Below are positions 7,947 through 18,617 of a stretch of DNA of 64,000 bases, one piece after another. How positions within the stretch are numbered: the first letter of the stretch is position 1; the number at the start of each line of letters is the position of its first letter. The position numbers were made by a program, and so were the translations under genes. Below the pieces are notes generated by a model, which searched no databases, was not told the DNA's origin, and saw only the letters and a list, made by a program, of their open reading frames with translations. The stretch covers positions 186,001 through 250,000 of the forward strand of contig NZ_QUAB01000048.1 of the NCBI RefSeq assembly GCF_003387575.1, read 5' to 3'. The DNA comes from Microbacterium bovistercoris. Lineage in GTDB: Bacteria > Actinomycetota > Actinomycetes > Actinomycetales > Microbacteriaceae.

Positions 7947-8618
7947 GTGTGCACCGTCGTGATCGAGACCGAACCGGGCTCGGCCCGGCTGCTGGCCGTC
8001 CGGGACGAGGATCCGCAACGCGAGTGGGACGATCTCGGTCCGTGGTGGCCCGAGCGCTATCCGGGTGTGATCGGCATCCGCGACCGGCGCGCCGGCGGCG
8101 CCTGGCTCGCCGTCGATCCGGCATCCCGGCGCCTGGCCGTGCTGCTCAACCGCGCCGACCTGCTCGACCTGCCGGCGGATCAGGCCCTCTCGCGCGGCTC
8201 GCTCGCGCTGGAGTCGGTCGCGGGCCGCACTCCCATGGGTTCGCCGCGCATGCACGGCTTCAATCTGCTCGAGGCCTCGCCCGACGGCGCGCGCGTGATC
8301 ACCTGGGACGGCGAGGTCCTGCGCGAGACCCCGGTCGACCCGGGCGTCCACATGATCGCGCACGACGACCTCGACGATCCCGCCACAGCGCGGATCGCCG
8401 CCTGGCTGCCACGGTTCCGGGCATCCGCCCCGGACGAGTGGACCGCGCTGCTGCAGGAGACGGCCGCCCTCGACCCCGACGACGACCGCGCGATCATCCG
8501 CGACAACACGTCGCACGGCTACCCGACGCTGTCGCTGCTCTACGCCACGGCCGCGGTCGGCGCCGACGGGGCGACCGTCGAGTCGCACGTGCTGCGGCGC
8601 CCTGGTCACTGGGACTGA
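7947..8618 (+). CDS. NRDE/TANGO2-family protein
   Basis: A 223-residue protein starting at GTG 7947. It begins M-C-T-V and carries VRDEDPQREW, the N-R-D-E signature region, followed by TGGAWLAV-like (GGAWLAVDPAS) and LLNRAD segments. The N-terminal Cys2 resembles an Ntn-hydrolase nucleophile, but the family's biochemistry is poorly known. Eukaryotic TANGO2 is linked to lipid/CoA or haem handling. A TAGACT box (7935-7940) six bases upstream suggests a leaderless transcript. The gene converges on the ClC gene. Confidence 0.85.
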   Translation: MCTVVIETEPGSARLLAVRDEDPQREWDDLGPWWPERYPGVIGIRDRRAGGAWLAVDPASRRLAVLLNRADLLDLPADQALSRGSLALESVAGRTPMGSPRMHGFNLLEASPDGARVITWDGEVLRETPVDPGVHMIAHDDLDDPATARIAAWLPRFRASAPDEWTALLQETAALDPDDDRAIIRDNTSHGYPTLSLLYATAAVGADGATVESHVLRRPGHWD

Positions 8619-8624
8619 CCCGGG

Positions 8625-9914
8625 TCACGCGGCCGCCGGGGCCCCCTTCTCGGGCGGCACGATCAGCTCCGGCGCCGAGGTCACGACCAGCCACACCGGC
8701 AGGATGATCACGCACAGCAGCGGCAGCACGGCGATGTCGCCCACCAGCGCCACCGCGAGGAACAGGGCGATCCAGCCGTCGTGCGTCGCCACCAGCGTCG
8801 CGCCGAGGGCCGCGCAGGCCACGGCGAGCGCGAGCGGGATGCCGGGGAGCAGCGCCGCGGCGAGCAGACCGAGGGCGACGCCGATGAACACGACTGGGAA
8901 CACGCGCCCGCCGCGGAATCCGGCCGCCGCCGCGATCACCAGCGCGAGCACCTTCACCCCGGCGAACAGTGCAAGCTGCCCCGCCGAGTAGGCGCCGGGG
9001 TCGGAGAGCAGCGCGGCGGTCTCGTTCAAGCCCTTGAACATCGTCATCGGTCCGCCGATGATGCCGAGCACACCGAGCAGCGCGCCGCCGAGCGTGGTGA
9101 ACAGCAGCGGACTGCGCAGCAGGCGGAACGCGCGGTGCGCGATCGGCAGCAGCACCGCCCCGACCACGACGACCAGCGCCGCGCCGACCGCGACGACCAC
9201 GCCGAGCAGCACGTCCCACACGTCGATCTCACCGAGCGGCGGCAGCGAGAAGGCCATGCCCTGACCGCCGAGCAGCTTCATCGTGATCGCACCGGACGCC
9301 GCCGCCGCCAGCGGCAGGAACAGCTTGTCCCAGAGCGCGCCCTCGCCCTTGATCGCGCCGACCGCTCCGGTGAGCACCAGCGCCGCGGCCACCGGGGTGC
9401 CGAACAGCGCACCGATCGTCGCCGACATCGCGAACACCGCGGCGAGCGTGGGCGGCACCTTGGCCGCGAAGCGCGCCAGCAGGGCGACCGCGAGCGCACT
9501 GTTGATGCCGATGATCGGGTTCTCGGGGCCGAGGCTCACACCGCCGGCCAGACCGAGCACCACGGCGAGCGCCAGCGAGGGCAGCGCGATGAGCTTCGGG
9601 GGCGAGGCGTCCAGCTCGCCGATGGCCGAGTCGGGGCCGCCATGCCCCGGCAGGAACCGGACGGTCGCTCCGACGGCCGCACCGGTGAGGGTGAGCACGG
9701 CGAAGATCCAGAACGGATTGTCGGGCCCGAAGCCGAACGCCCCGGGCAGCACATCCCAGAGCACGTGGTGCAGGCCCTCCGACACTCGGTCGAGGGTCCA
9801 CAGCAGCAGGGCGGAGCCGACGCCCACCGCGATCGCCGGCCCGGCCAGCACGATCAGCCGGCGAGCCGTGGTCGCCCGACGCGCTCCGGCGATGCTGCCG
9901 GCGGTCTCGCTCAT
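8625..9914 (-). CDS. ClC-family chloride/anion channel or antiporter
   Basis: 429 residues from ATG 9914 (MSETAGSIAG), preceded by GAGGTG. It is strongly hydrophobic, with about ten or more membrane segments. ClC selectivity-filter regions can be matched: GGVSLGPENPIIGINSALA (the Glu in GPENP corresponds to the gating Glu of the G-R/K-E-G-P motif), and GFRGGRVFPVVFIGVALG for the later filter loop. There are no C-terminal CBS domains. ClC proteins move Cl- or other anions, some in exchange for H+. The start is only 7 bases after the SulP stop, so it probably shares a transcript with SulP and the HAD gene. Confidence 0.87.
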   Translation of the reverse strand: MSETAGSIAGARRATTARRLIVLAGPAIAVGVGSALLLWTLDRVSEGLHHVLWDVLPGAFGFGPDNPFWIFAVLTLTGAAVGATVRFLPGHGGPDSAIGELDASPPKLIALPSLALAVVLGLAGGVSLGPENPIIGINSALAVALLARFAAKVPPTLAAVFAMSATIGALFGTPVAAALVLTGAVGAIKGEGALWDKLFLPLAAAASGAITMKLLGGQGMAFSLPPLGEIDVWDVLLGVVVAVGAALVVVVGAVLLPIAHRAFRLLRSPLLFTTLGGALLGVLGIIGGPMTMFKGLNETAALLSDPGAYSAGQLALFAGVKVLALVIAAAAGFRGGRVFPVVFIGVALGLLAAALLPGIPLALAVACAALGATLVATHDGWIALFLAVALVGDIAVLPLLCVIILPVWLVVTSAPELIVPPEKGAPAAA

Positions 9915-9921
9915 CGGGCGC

Positions 9922-11549
9922 TCACCTCGCTCCCGGGCCGTGCACCGCGGCATCCACGGTCGAGTACACCCGTCCGTCGGCCTCGGCCTTCTGGAACCAC
10001 GACCCGCGACGGGCGACCGTCGCGGCCGAGCCGGGCACCACGGCGAGCCGCAGCTCGATCCCGCGCGCGGTCAGCTCGTTCTCGAAGTCGGCCAGCGCGT
10101 CGAGCACGGTGACCGAGACCACCCGCAGGTACCCGGCATCCAGCACGAGCACGCGCACGTCGTCGGCGGCGTCCACCTCGTTCAGGATCGCGGACTCGTA
10201 GGGCTGCGCGTTCGCCGTGTACAGCGGGCCCTCGAACTGCACGACGAGTGCGCCGTCATGCACATCGTCGACCTTCAGGCGCACCTTGTTCAGCTCGCGG
10301 AAGACGACGACGAACGTGCCGACCACGCCCACGGCCACCGCCAGCAGCAGTCCGGCGGTCAGGCCGACGAAAGCGGTGATCGCGGCGATCCAGAAGTCTG
10401 CGCGGTTCAGGCGCCACAGCCTCGCCAGTCCCTTGATGTCGATGAGCCCCACCACTGCGACGAAGACCAGCGCGGCGAGCGTCGCCTGCGGCATGAGGCT
10501 CAGCACCGGGCCGAGGAAGAGCGCCACGAGCACGGCGAGGCCAACGGTCACCAGGGTGGCGACCTGCGACTTCGCGCCGGCGTTCTTGTTCACCGCGCTC
10601 TGCGAGAAGCCGCCCGCCGCGGGCAGCACCTGGAAGAACGCGCCGATGGTGTTGGCCGCGCCGGTGGCGAACAGTTCGCGGTTGCTGTCGATGGGGGTCT
10701 CCCCCGCCTCGCGGATGCCGCGCGCCACGGCGCTGGATTCGAGGAACGCCATCACCGCGATCGCGAGAGCGCCGGGCAGCATGCCGGCCACGTGCGCGAA
10801 CGACGGCAGCTGGAACGGCGGGAACCCCTGCGGCACAGGGGCGATCAACGCGACCCCGGTGTCCTTCAGTCCGGCGAACGCGACCAGCAGGATGCCCGCG
10901 GCGACGACCACGAGCGGCCCCGGCACCTTCGGCAGCAGGCGCCTCAGCAGCACGAGGGCGGCGATCGATCCGATCGACAGCAGCACCGTGGCCGGGTTCG
11001 CGTCCGGCAGCGTCTCGAGGTCTGCGATCAGCGAGCGGATGAAGCCCGCGCCGGTCTCGTTCATCTCGACGCCGAGCAGCTTCGGCACCTGCCCCACGGC
11101 GACGGTCGCGCCGACACCCACCTGGATGCCGATGATCGTCGGCTTCGAGATGTACTCGACGGCGTTGCCGAGCCGCAGCAGGCGCGCTGCCAGCAGGATC
11201 AGCCCGACGATCAGCACGAGCGCCATGAGGTCGGGGACCGGGTTGTCCGAGTTCGCGGCGACGCCGGACGACACGAGTGTCGTGGCGGTCAGCGTGGCGA
11301 TGGTCGACGTCGTCGACACGCTCATCGCACGCGAGCCGCCGAGCATGGCGTAGACGAACATCGGCACCATGCAGGTGTACAGGCCGACCTGCACCGGCAT
11401 GTTCGCGATGGTGGCGTACGCCATCGCCTGCGGCACCACGACCGCACCGGCGGAGAGGCCGGCGACGATGTCCGCTCCCAGCCAGGCGCGCCGGTATCCG
11501 TGCAGCGTCGGCGCCAGCCAGGTGCGGGAGCCGGTCGCGGTGGGCGCGC

Positions 11550-11553
<4 letters not shown>
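9922..11553 (-). CDS. SulP-family inorganic anion (sulfate/bicarbonate) transporter with STAS domain
   Basis: 543 residues. About 400 residues of membrane helices (LGADIVAGLSAGAVVVPQAMAYA at the start is the SulP signature, then ANTIGAFFQVLPAAGGFSQSAVN) are followed by a C-terminal STAS domain from about residue 425 (VQFEGPLYTANAQPYESAIL, VLVLDAGYLRVVSVTVLDALADF). SulP proteins carry sulfate, bicarbonate or dicarboxylates across the inner membrane. The start overlaps the HAD gene stop by four bases. Two sulfatases and a formylglycine-generating enzyme lie 2-9 kb away, so sulfate is an attractive substrate, but this is inference. Confidence 0.92.
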
Positions 11554-12470
<917 letters not shown>

Positions 12471-12500
12471 GAGGGCTCCTCCGATACTGATCCGGCCAGA

Positions 12501-13238
12501 TTACGGGACGCGGTCGCCGCCCGAGGGCTCCTCACCCGGATGAATGATCGCGGCGCGCAGCGCCGCGATGTCGTCGCGCAGCGCGCGCACCTCCGCCTTC
12601 GTCGCGGCATCCGCCCCGTCGTCGCCGTGCGCGCCGCGCTCGACCACCCACGAGGCGAGCGTCGCCGTGATGACGCCGGCGAGCGCGACGCCGCCGAACA
12701 TGAGGATGACGCCGACGAAGCGCCCGGTGACGGTGACCGGGGTGAGGTCGCCGAATCCGGTCGTCGTGGCGGTGACGCACGCCCACCAGAGCGCATCGCC
12801 GAAGCTGACGATGGTGGCGCCGGGTGCACCGCGCTCGGCGTCGAGCACCTGCAGCGAGGCGATGTAGACGAGGATCAGCGTCGAGGCCAGGCCGTAGACC
12901 AGGATCCTGGTGCGCAGGGCCGCTGCTCTGGTGCGGCGCAGTCCGGGCAGATGCGTGAACACGCGCGCGACGCGCACCAGCCGCAGCACCGGGATGAGCG
13001 TGATCGCGAGGTCGGCGAGGTGGGTGCGGAACCACAGCCAGCGGTCGGGCGCGATCGACAGCCGCACCAGGTAGTCGATGACGAACATGGTCCAGGTGAC
13101 CAGCACGACGATGTTCGCGAACAGCGCCGGCGTGCCGTCCGCCTCGGTGATCACGCGCCAGGAGTACGCCAGCAGGAACGCGATCGACGCGACCAGCAGC
13201 GCCGGTCCGGTGCGGCGGCGCCAGGTGTTCTCGTCCAC
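12501..13238 (-). CDS. Voltage-gated-like potassium channel
   Basis: 245 residues from GTG 13238. Several transmembrane helices include an S4-like arginine-rich segment (RLVRVARVFTHLPGLRRTR, residues 86-104) and then the K+ selectivity filter TTTGFGD (residues 158-164) in the pore loop before the last helix. The C-terminal tail is hydrophilic and helical (EVRALRDDIAALRAAI) and may form a coiled coil for tetramer assembly. There is no RCK/TrkA-N domain. It is divergent from the formylglycine-generating enzyme gene with a gap of only 52 bases. Confidence 0.92.
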   Translation of the reverse strand: MDENTWRRRTGPALLVASIAFLLAYSWRVITEADGTPALFANIVVLVTWTMFVIDYLVRLSIAPDRWLWFRTHLADLAITLIPVLRLVRVARVFTHLPGLRRTRAAALRTRILVYGLASTLILVYIASLQVLDAERGAPGATIVSFGDALWWACVTATTTGFGDLTPVTVTGRFVGVILMFGGVALAGVITATLASWVVERGAHGDDGADAATKAEVRALRDDIAALRAAIIHPGEEPSGGDRVP

Positions 13239-13290
13239 TCCTGCATCATGCCAGCGCCCCGGTCCCCGTGGCGACCGTTACGGTTGAGCC

Positions 13291-14202
13291 ATGGCGGATG
13301 ACGAGCGCGAGATGGTCCTGATCCCCGGTGGCACCTTCACGATGGGTTCGACGGAGTTCTACCCCGACGAGCAGCCCGTGCATCGGCGCGAGGTTGCATC
13401 CTTCCGCATCTCGAAGTACGCCGTGACCAACGCCGACTACGCCCGCTTCGTCGCCGACACCGGCTATGTCACGGTCGCCGAGCGGCCGCTGGACCCCGCG
13501 TCCTACCCCGGGGTCGCCGCCGAGGATCTGGTGCCCGGCGCGATGGTGTTCACCCCGACGACGGGGCCGACCGATCTGCGCGACTGGCGCAACTGGTGGC
13601 GCTGGGAGACGGGTGCGCACTGGCGTGCGCCGTTCGGCCCGGGCTCCGGCATCGACGACCGGATGGATCACCCGGTCGTTCACGTCGCCTACGAGGATGC
13701 CACCGCGTACGCGGAGTGGGCCGGCAAGCGCCTGCCCACCGAGGCCGAGCACGAGTACGCCGCCCGCGGCGGCGTCGATGGCGCCCGTTTCGCGTGGGGC
13801 GATGACCCGTACCCGGGCGGGCGCGCGCTGGCCAACTCCTGGCTGGGCCGCTTCCCCTACGACAACCGCGGCGTGGGCGGCACGGCACCCGTCGGCTCGT
13901 ACCCCGAGAACGGCTACGGGCTGTCCGACATGATCGGCAACACCTGGGAGTGGACCACCGACTACTACGCGCCGCGGCACATCGTGCCGACGGACAAGCC
14001 GGTGGATGCCGGCAAGCGCGCCAATCTGCTGGCCGCCGCCAGCTCGCGCGAGGGCGAGCAGATCCCCCGCCGCGTGCTCAAGGGCGGGTCCTTCCTGTGC
14101 TCGCCGGACTACTGCCTGCGCTTCCGGCCCGCCGCCCGCTCGCCGCAGGCCGAGGACACCGGGATGTCGCACGTCGGCTTCCGGCTGGCCGCAGACGCCT
14201 GA
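13291..14202 (+). CDS. Formylglycine-generating enzyme (sulfatase-activating)
   Basis: 303 residues of the FGE/SUMF1 fold. It opens with MVLIPGGTFTMGSTEFYPDEQPVH and ends with RRVLKGGSFLCSPDYCLRFRPAARSP, where Cys270 and Cys275 have the C-x4-C spacing of the copper-binding catalytic pair. The enzyme oxidises the Cys of the sulfatase CxPxR motif to C-alpha-formylglycine using O2. The clients are evidently the two Cys-type sulfatases 2-7 kb downstream. The TACGGT box at 13279-13284 lies six bases before the ATG and no ribosome site is seen, so it is probably leaderless. Confidence 0.95.
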   Translation: MADDEREMVLIPGGTFTMGSTEFYPDEQPVHRREVASFRISKYAVTNADYARFVADTGYVTVAERPLDPASYPGVAAEDLVPGAMVFTPTTGPTDLRDWRNWWRWETGAHWRAPFGPGSGIDDRMDHPVVHVAYEDATAYAEWAGKRLPTEAEHEYAARGGVDGARFAWGDDPYPGGRALANSWLGRFPYDNRGVGGTAPVGSYPENGYGLSDMIGNTWEWTTDYYAPRHIVPTDKPVDAGKRANLLAAASSREGEQIPRRVLKGGSFLCSPDYCLRFRPAARSPQAEDTGMSHVGFRLAADA

Positions 14203-14221
14203 CCTACGAGAAGGAGAGATG

Positions 14222-14695
14222 ATGACGCGCCCCTACCTGGACAAGAGCTCACCCGAGGCGTGGAAGGCGCTGAACGCCCTCTCCGACACGGTCGCGGGCG
14301 TCGCCGCGGACGCCGGCCTCGTGATGACCGAGGTCGAGTTCATCAAGCTGCGGGCGTCGCAGCTGAACGCCTGCGCGTTCTGTCTCGACGTGCACTCGCG
14401 CGAGTCGCGCAATGCGGGCATCCCGCAGCAGAAGATCGACCTTCTGCCCGCCTGGCGCGAGTCGGCGCTGTACACCGAGCGCGAGAAGGCGGCGCTGGCG
14501 GTCGCCGAGGCCGCGACCCGGATGCCGCTGAGCGAGAGCGATGCCGCCGACCTGGCGGCTTCCCGCGCCGTGCTCGGCGATGCCGCATTCGCCGCGGCGG
14601 AATGGGTGGCCGTGACGATCAACGTCTTCAACCGGATCTCGATCCTCAGCGAGCACCCGGTGCGGCCGCGCGATGCGGAGGGCAAGGTGATTTGA
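14222..14695 (+). CDS. AhpD-like / carboxymuconolactone decarboxylase-family protein
   Basis: 157 residues from ATG 14222; an ATG directly before it at 14219 is too close to AAGGAG to be used well. The motif NACAFCLDVHSRESR holds a CxxC pair (Cys51, Cys54) and His58, the AhpD-type redox/proton-relay arrangement. A likely peroxidase or disulfide reductase activity fits the family. It is 19 bases downstream of FGE on the same strand and precedes pirin, so it is probably part of the FGE-to-sulfatase operon. A link to the O2/H2O2 chemistry of FGE is speculation. Confidence 0.88.
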   Translation: MTRPYLDKSSPEAWKALNALSDTVAGVAADAGLVMTEVEFIKLRASQLNACAFCLDVHSRESRNAGIPQQKIDLLPAWRESALYTEREKAALAVAEAATRMPLSESDAADLAASRAVLGDAAFAAAEWVAVTINVFNRISILSEHPVRPRDAEGKVI

Positions 14696-14729
14696 GATGC
14701 GCCGTGCTGAGCGAACGGAGTGAGACGAA

Positions 14730-15725
14730 GTGAGCGACCTCGAGAAGGATCCGCAGGTCGAGGTCCTCGAGCCGGGGCAGCCGTGCACCGGTGTCGAGGT
14801 GCTCGAGCCCCGCGAGGTGCCGCTCGGCGGCCCGCGGGCGATGACCGTGTACCGCACGCTGCCGCAGAAGCAACGCTCGCTGGTCGGGGCCTGGTGCTTC
14901 CTCGACCACTACGGCCCCGACGACGTCGCCGTGTCCGGTGGCATGGAGGTGCCGCGGCATCCGCACACGGGCCTCGCGACGGTGAGCTGGCTGTTCACCG
15001 GCGAGATCGACCACCTCGACTCCGGAGGCAACGCCGCCGCCGTGAAGCCGGGTGAGCTGAACCTGATGATCGCCGGCAGCGGCATCACGCACTCCGAGAT
15101 CAGCACACCCGAGACGCGGACGCTGCACGGCGTGCAGCTCTGGTACGCACTGCCCGAGAGCACCCGGTTCTCGCCGAACCACTTCGACCACTACGCGCCC
15201 GAACCCGTCACGACAGCGGGCCTGACCGCGCGGGTGTTCATCGGCTCGCTGCTCGGCTCCACGTCGCCGGTCGACACCCGCACGCCCGATCTGCTCGGCG
15301 CCGAGCTGATCCTCGAGCCCGGCGCGTCGGCGACGCTGACGGTGCGCGCCGACTTCGAGCACGCGCTGCTGGCCGAGACCGGCACGATCGACGTGAACGG
15401 CACGTCCGTCGCGCACCGCGAGCTGGGCTACGTACCGATAGGGGCCGACACGCTGCACGTGACCGCGGGCGCTGACGGCGCCCGCGTGATCCTGCTCGGC
15501 GGCGTGCCGCTGGGTGAGCAGATCGTGATGTGGTGGAACTTCGTCGGCCGCAGTCATGACGAGATCGTCGAGTTTCGGCGCCGGTACCAGTCCGAGCTCG
15601 GCTTCGAGCCGGCGGATGCCGCGGATACCGGCAAGCCGGCGCTGTTCGGCCGGTTCCCGCCCGGGCAGCGCGCACCGCTGCCCGCCCCGCCCATGCCCAC
15701 CATCCGGCTGCGGCCGCGTCAGTAG
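14730..15725 (+). CDS. Pirin-family protein
   Basis: 331 residues starting at GTG 14730. It is a bicupin with the pirin N-terminal metal site PRHPHTGLATVSW (His77, His79) and GSGITHSEIS (His121, Glu123), matching the canonical two His + His/Glu set. HGVQLWYALPE and the C-terminal cupin EPGASATLTV follow. Pirins bind Fe or other metals, and some have quercetin 2,3-dioxygenase activity. It lies in line after the AhpD-like gene and before a GNAT gene. Confidence 0.93.
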   Translation: MSDLEKDPQVEVLEPGQPCTGVEVLEPREVPLGGPRAMTVYRTLPQKQRSLVGAWCFLDHYGPDDVAVSGGMEVPRHPHTGLATVSWLFTGEIDHLDSGGNAAAVKPGELNLMIAGSGITHSEISTPETRTLHGVQLWYALPESTRFSPNHFDHYAPEPVTTAGLTARVFIGSLLGSTSPVDTRTPDLLGAELILEPGASATLTVRADFEHALLAETGTIDVNGTSVAHRELGYVPIGADTLHVTAGADGARVILLGGVPLGEQIVMWWNFVGRSHDEIVEFRRRYQSELGFEPADAADTGKPALFGRFPPGQRAPLPAPPMPTIRLRPRQ

Positions 15726-15737
15726 GAGGAGACGACC

Positions 15738-16100
15738 ATGACGAACGAGCGCTACATCGTGCAGAACCGGCCGGACGAGTCCCGGTACGTCCTGCTGGAC
15801 ACCGGAGAGGACGGCACGGGCACGACGGAGATCGGCGAGGAGTCCTACGTCGACGTCGCGACGGATGCCGGCACGCAGCGCGTGCTGTTCCACACCGGCG
15901 TCTCCGAGGAGTACGCAGGCCGTGGGCTGGCCTCGGTGCTGGTGCGAGGCGCCGCGGACGACGTCGTCGCCTCGGGCGCCACGATCGTGCCGGTCTGCCC
16001 CTACGTGAGGGCGTGGCTACCCAAGCATCCGGAGTATGCGGAACACGTCGTGCAGCCGCGCCGCGAGCACCTCGAGGCGGTCAAGGCGCAGGAGGGCTGA
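15738..16100 (+). CDS. GNAT-fold acetyltransferase, small YjdJ-type
   Basis: 120 residues. The acetyl-CoA binding loop reads VSEEYAGRGLASVLVRGAADD, and the C-terminal PVCPYVRAWLPKHPEYAEHV is the hallmark of the short YidJ/YjdJ-like GNAT group. It has AGGAGGAGA-type ribosome binding and a 12-base gap from pirin. The substrate is unknown. It ends about 100 bases before the first sulfatase. Confidence 0.88.
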   Translation: MTNERYIVQNRPDESRYVLLDTGEDGTGTTEIGEESYVDVATDAGTQRVLFHTGVSEEYAGRGLASVLVRGAADDVVASGATIVPVCPYVRAWLPKHPEYAEHVVQPRREHLEAVKAQEG

Positions 16101-16200
16101 CCCGACTTCACCCGGATGTCATGGCCGCACCCTTCCGCGCGGCTCACCGACCCCGCTATGGTGCGGATGGGGAGCAATACCGACCGGACAAGGGAGTGTC

Positions 16201-18543
16201 ATGGCAAGGGAATTCCAGGGGAAGATCGAACTCGATGTGCGCGACTCCGTCGCGGACTGGGACGCGTTCCTTCCGAGCAAGCCGCCGGCAGGGGCGCCCA
16301 ACGTCCTCGTCGTCCTCTACGACGACACCGGCATGGCCGCGTGGTCGCCGTACGGCGGCCGGATCAACATGCCGACCATGGACCGGCTGGCGGAGAACGG
16401 CCTGACGTACACGCAGTGGCACACCACGGCGCTGTGCTCACCGACGCGCTCGACGTTCCTCACCGGACGTAACCACCACCTGAACGGCTTCGCGACGATC
16501 TCGGAGTCCTCGACCGGGTTCCCGGGCTACAACTCGCACATCCCGCCGACGAACGCCACGATGGCAAACGTGCTGCGGGATGCCGGCTGGTCGACGTTCT
16601 GGGTCGGCAAGAACCACAACGTGCCGATCGATGAGTGGACCGCCGGCGCCTCGAAGAAGAACTGGCCGCTCGCGCAGGGCTACGACCGCTTCTACGGCTT
16701 CATCGGCGGCGAGACCAACAACTGGTTCCCCTCGCTCGCAGAGGACAATCACTACATCGACCAGCCGTACCTGCCCGAGGACGGCTACCACCTGTCGAAG
16801 GACCTCGCCGACCAGGCTCTGAAGATGATCCGCGACGTCAAGCAGACCGAGCCGGAGAAGCCCTGGTATCTGTGGTTCTGTCCCGGCGCGAACCACGCCC
16901 CCCACCACGCCCCGCAGGAGTACATCGACAAATACAAGGGCAAGTTCGACGACGGCTACGAGGCGTACCGCGACTGGGTGATCGAGCGGATGAAGGAGAA
17001 AGGCATCCTCCCCGAGGACACCGCCAACACGCCGTTCAACCCGATGCCCGAGGACGCCTACACTCCGACCGATGCGGTGCGTCCGTGGGATTCGCTGACC
17101 GATCCGGAGAAGGCGATGTTCTCGCGCATGGCGGAGGTGTACGCGGGCTTCTCGGAGTACACCGACGCACAGGTGGGCCGCATCATCGACTATCTGGACG
17201 AGTCCGGCCAGCTCGACAACACCCTCGTCATCTACTGCGCCGACAACGGCGCATCGGGTGAGGGCAGCCCGAACGGTTCGGTGAATGAGGGGAAGGTTTT
17301 CGGCGGCTACCCCGACGACGAGCAGCAGAACCTGTCGATGGTCGACGAACTCGGCAGCCCCAACACCTACGGTCACTACCCGACGGGGTGGGCCGCGGCG
17401 TTCTCGACTCCGTACAAGATGTTCAAGCGGTACACCTTCCAGGGCGGTGTCGCCGACCCGCTGGTGATCCACTGGCCTGCGGGCATCACGGCGAAGGGCG
17501 AGGTTCGCCATCAGTACCATCACTCCACCGACATCGTGCCCACGATCCTCGAGGCGTGCGGCGTGACCTTCCCCGACACGTACAACGGCATCGAGCAGAC
17601 GCCGCTGTCGGGCGTCTCGATGGTCCCGTCGTACGATGCGACGCCCGATGGGCCGACGACGAAGGAGACGCAGTATTACGAGATGCTCGGCAGCCGCGCC
17701 ATCTGGCACAAGGGCTGGAAGGCCGTCGCTGTGCACGGCCCCACGAGCGGCATGAGCAGGTTCGACGAGGACGTCTGGGAGCTCTACCACACCGACGTCG
17801 ACCGCTCCGAGGCCCACGATCTCGCCGCCGAGCACCCCGAGAAGCTGAAGGAGCTGAAGGCGCTGTGGATGGAGGAGGCGAAGGCCAACAACGTCCTGCC
17901 TCTGAACGACCTGCAGATCTTCGGCAATCCGAAGGACTTCGAGACCTTCGTGTCGATGGAGTTCCACCAGCCCGCGCCGCCGTCCGGGCAGTTCGTGTAC
18001 TACCCCGGCACGACCGAGGTACCGGAACGCTCCGCGGCGAACGTGCACGGCGTCTCGTACAAGATCGCCGCCGAGGTGGAGTTCACTCCAGAGACCGAGG
18101 GCGTGATCTTCGCGCACGGCTCCCGCTTCGGCGGCCATGCCCTGGTGGTGAAGGACGGCCAGATCCACTACGTGTACAACTTCCTCGGCATCCCGCCGGA
18201 GGACCACGTCAGCGGGCCCGCACCCACTTCCGGTCGGCACATCATCGGGGTGGACTTCATCAAGGAGGGCGTCGGCGAGTACCGCGAGGGCAAGGGACCG
18301 GTCAGCCTGTACATCGACGACCAGAAGGTCGACGAGAAGCAGATCCGCACCGTGCTCGGGCACTTCTCGCTGTGCGGCGAGGGTCTGACGATCGGTCGCG
18401 ACAGCGCCGACCCGGTGTCGTCGCTGTACGGCTACGGGTTCGACTTCACCGGCGGCGAGATCGCGAAGGTCGTCTTCGACATCGCCGACGACGCGTACAT
18501 CGACCTCGAGGCGCACCTCGCCGCCGCGATGGCGCGCGACTGA
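16201..18543 (+). CDS. Arylsulfatase (Cys-type, formylglycine-dependent), copy 1
   Basis: 780 residues from ATG 16201, with AAGGGAG upstream. The sulfatase signature CSPTRSTFLTGR starts at Cys79, which FGE would convert to formylglycine. The metal site DDTG is at residues 41-44, and CADNGASGEGS provides the second metal-binding Asp/Asn. The C-terminal ~230 residues form a beta-rich extension typical of large actinobacterial arylsulfatases. No signal peptide or TAT motif is visible, so it is cytosolic and its sulfate ester must be imported or made inside. It is highly similar to the next gene (N-terminal EFQGKIELDVRDSVADW is shared). Confidence 0.96.
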   Translation: MAREFQGKIELDVRDSVADWDAFLPSKPPAGAPNVLVVLYDDTGMAAWSPYGGRINMPTMDRLAENGLTYTQWHTTALCSPTRSTFLTGRNHHLNGFATISESSTGFPGYNSHIPPTNATMANVLRDAGWSTFWVGKNHNVPIDEWTAGASKKNWPLAQGYDRFYGFIGGETNNWFPSLAEDNHYIDQPYLPEDGYHLSKDLADQALKMIRDVKQTEPEKPWYLWFCPGANHAPHHAPQEYIDKYKGKFDDGYEAYRDWVIERMKEKGILPEDTANTPFNPMPEDAYTPTDAVRPWDSLTDPEKAMFSRMAEVYAGFSEYTDAQVGRIIDYLDESGQLDNTLVIYCADNGASGEGSPNGSVNEGKVFGGYPDDEQQNLSMVDELGSPNTYGHYPTGWAAAFSTPYKMFKRYTFQGGVADPLVIHWPAGITAKGEVRHQYHHSTDIVPTILEACGVTFPDTYNGIEQTPLSGVSMVPSYDATPDGPTTKETQYYEMLGSRAIWHKGWKAVAVHGPTSGMSRFDEDVWELYHTDVDRSEAHDLAAEHPEKLKELKALWMEEAKANNVLPLNDLQIFGNPKDFETFVSMEFHQPAPPSGQFVYYPGTTEVPERSAANVHGVSYKIAAEVEFTPETEGVIFAHGSRFGGHALVVKDGQIHYVYNFLGIPPEDHVSGPAPTSGRHIIGVDFIKEGVGEYREGKGPVSLYIDDQKVDEKQIRTVLGHFSLCGEGLTIGRDSADPVSSLYGYGFDFTGGEIAKVVFDIADDAYIDLEAHLAAAMARD

Positions 18544-18556
18544 TTCATCCGATTCG

Positions 18557-18588
18557 GGCGAGGGGGTGCCGCTCGGCGCCCCCTCGCC
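18557..18588 (+). terminator. Intrinsic terminator between the sulfatases
   Basis: A 14-bp stem (18557-18570 with 18575-18588, one G-U pair) and a GCTC loop, followed by TTTAGTTTTG. It lies 14 bases past the stop of sulfatase 1 and about 30 bases before the start of sulfatase 2, so the second copy should have its own promoter or depend on read-through. Confidence 0.85.
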
Positions 18589-18617
18589 TTTAGTTTTGTG
18601 GATAGGAAGGGAGCACC

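Noticed and set aside
13950..14222. Short plus-strand frame overlapping the 3' end of the FGE gene
   Set aside because: It is an out-of-frame Arg/Ala-rich shadow. The FGE frame contains the catalytic Cys pair through this region.
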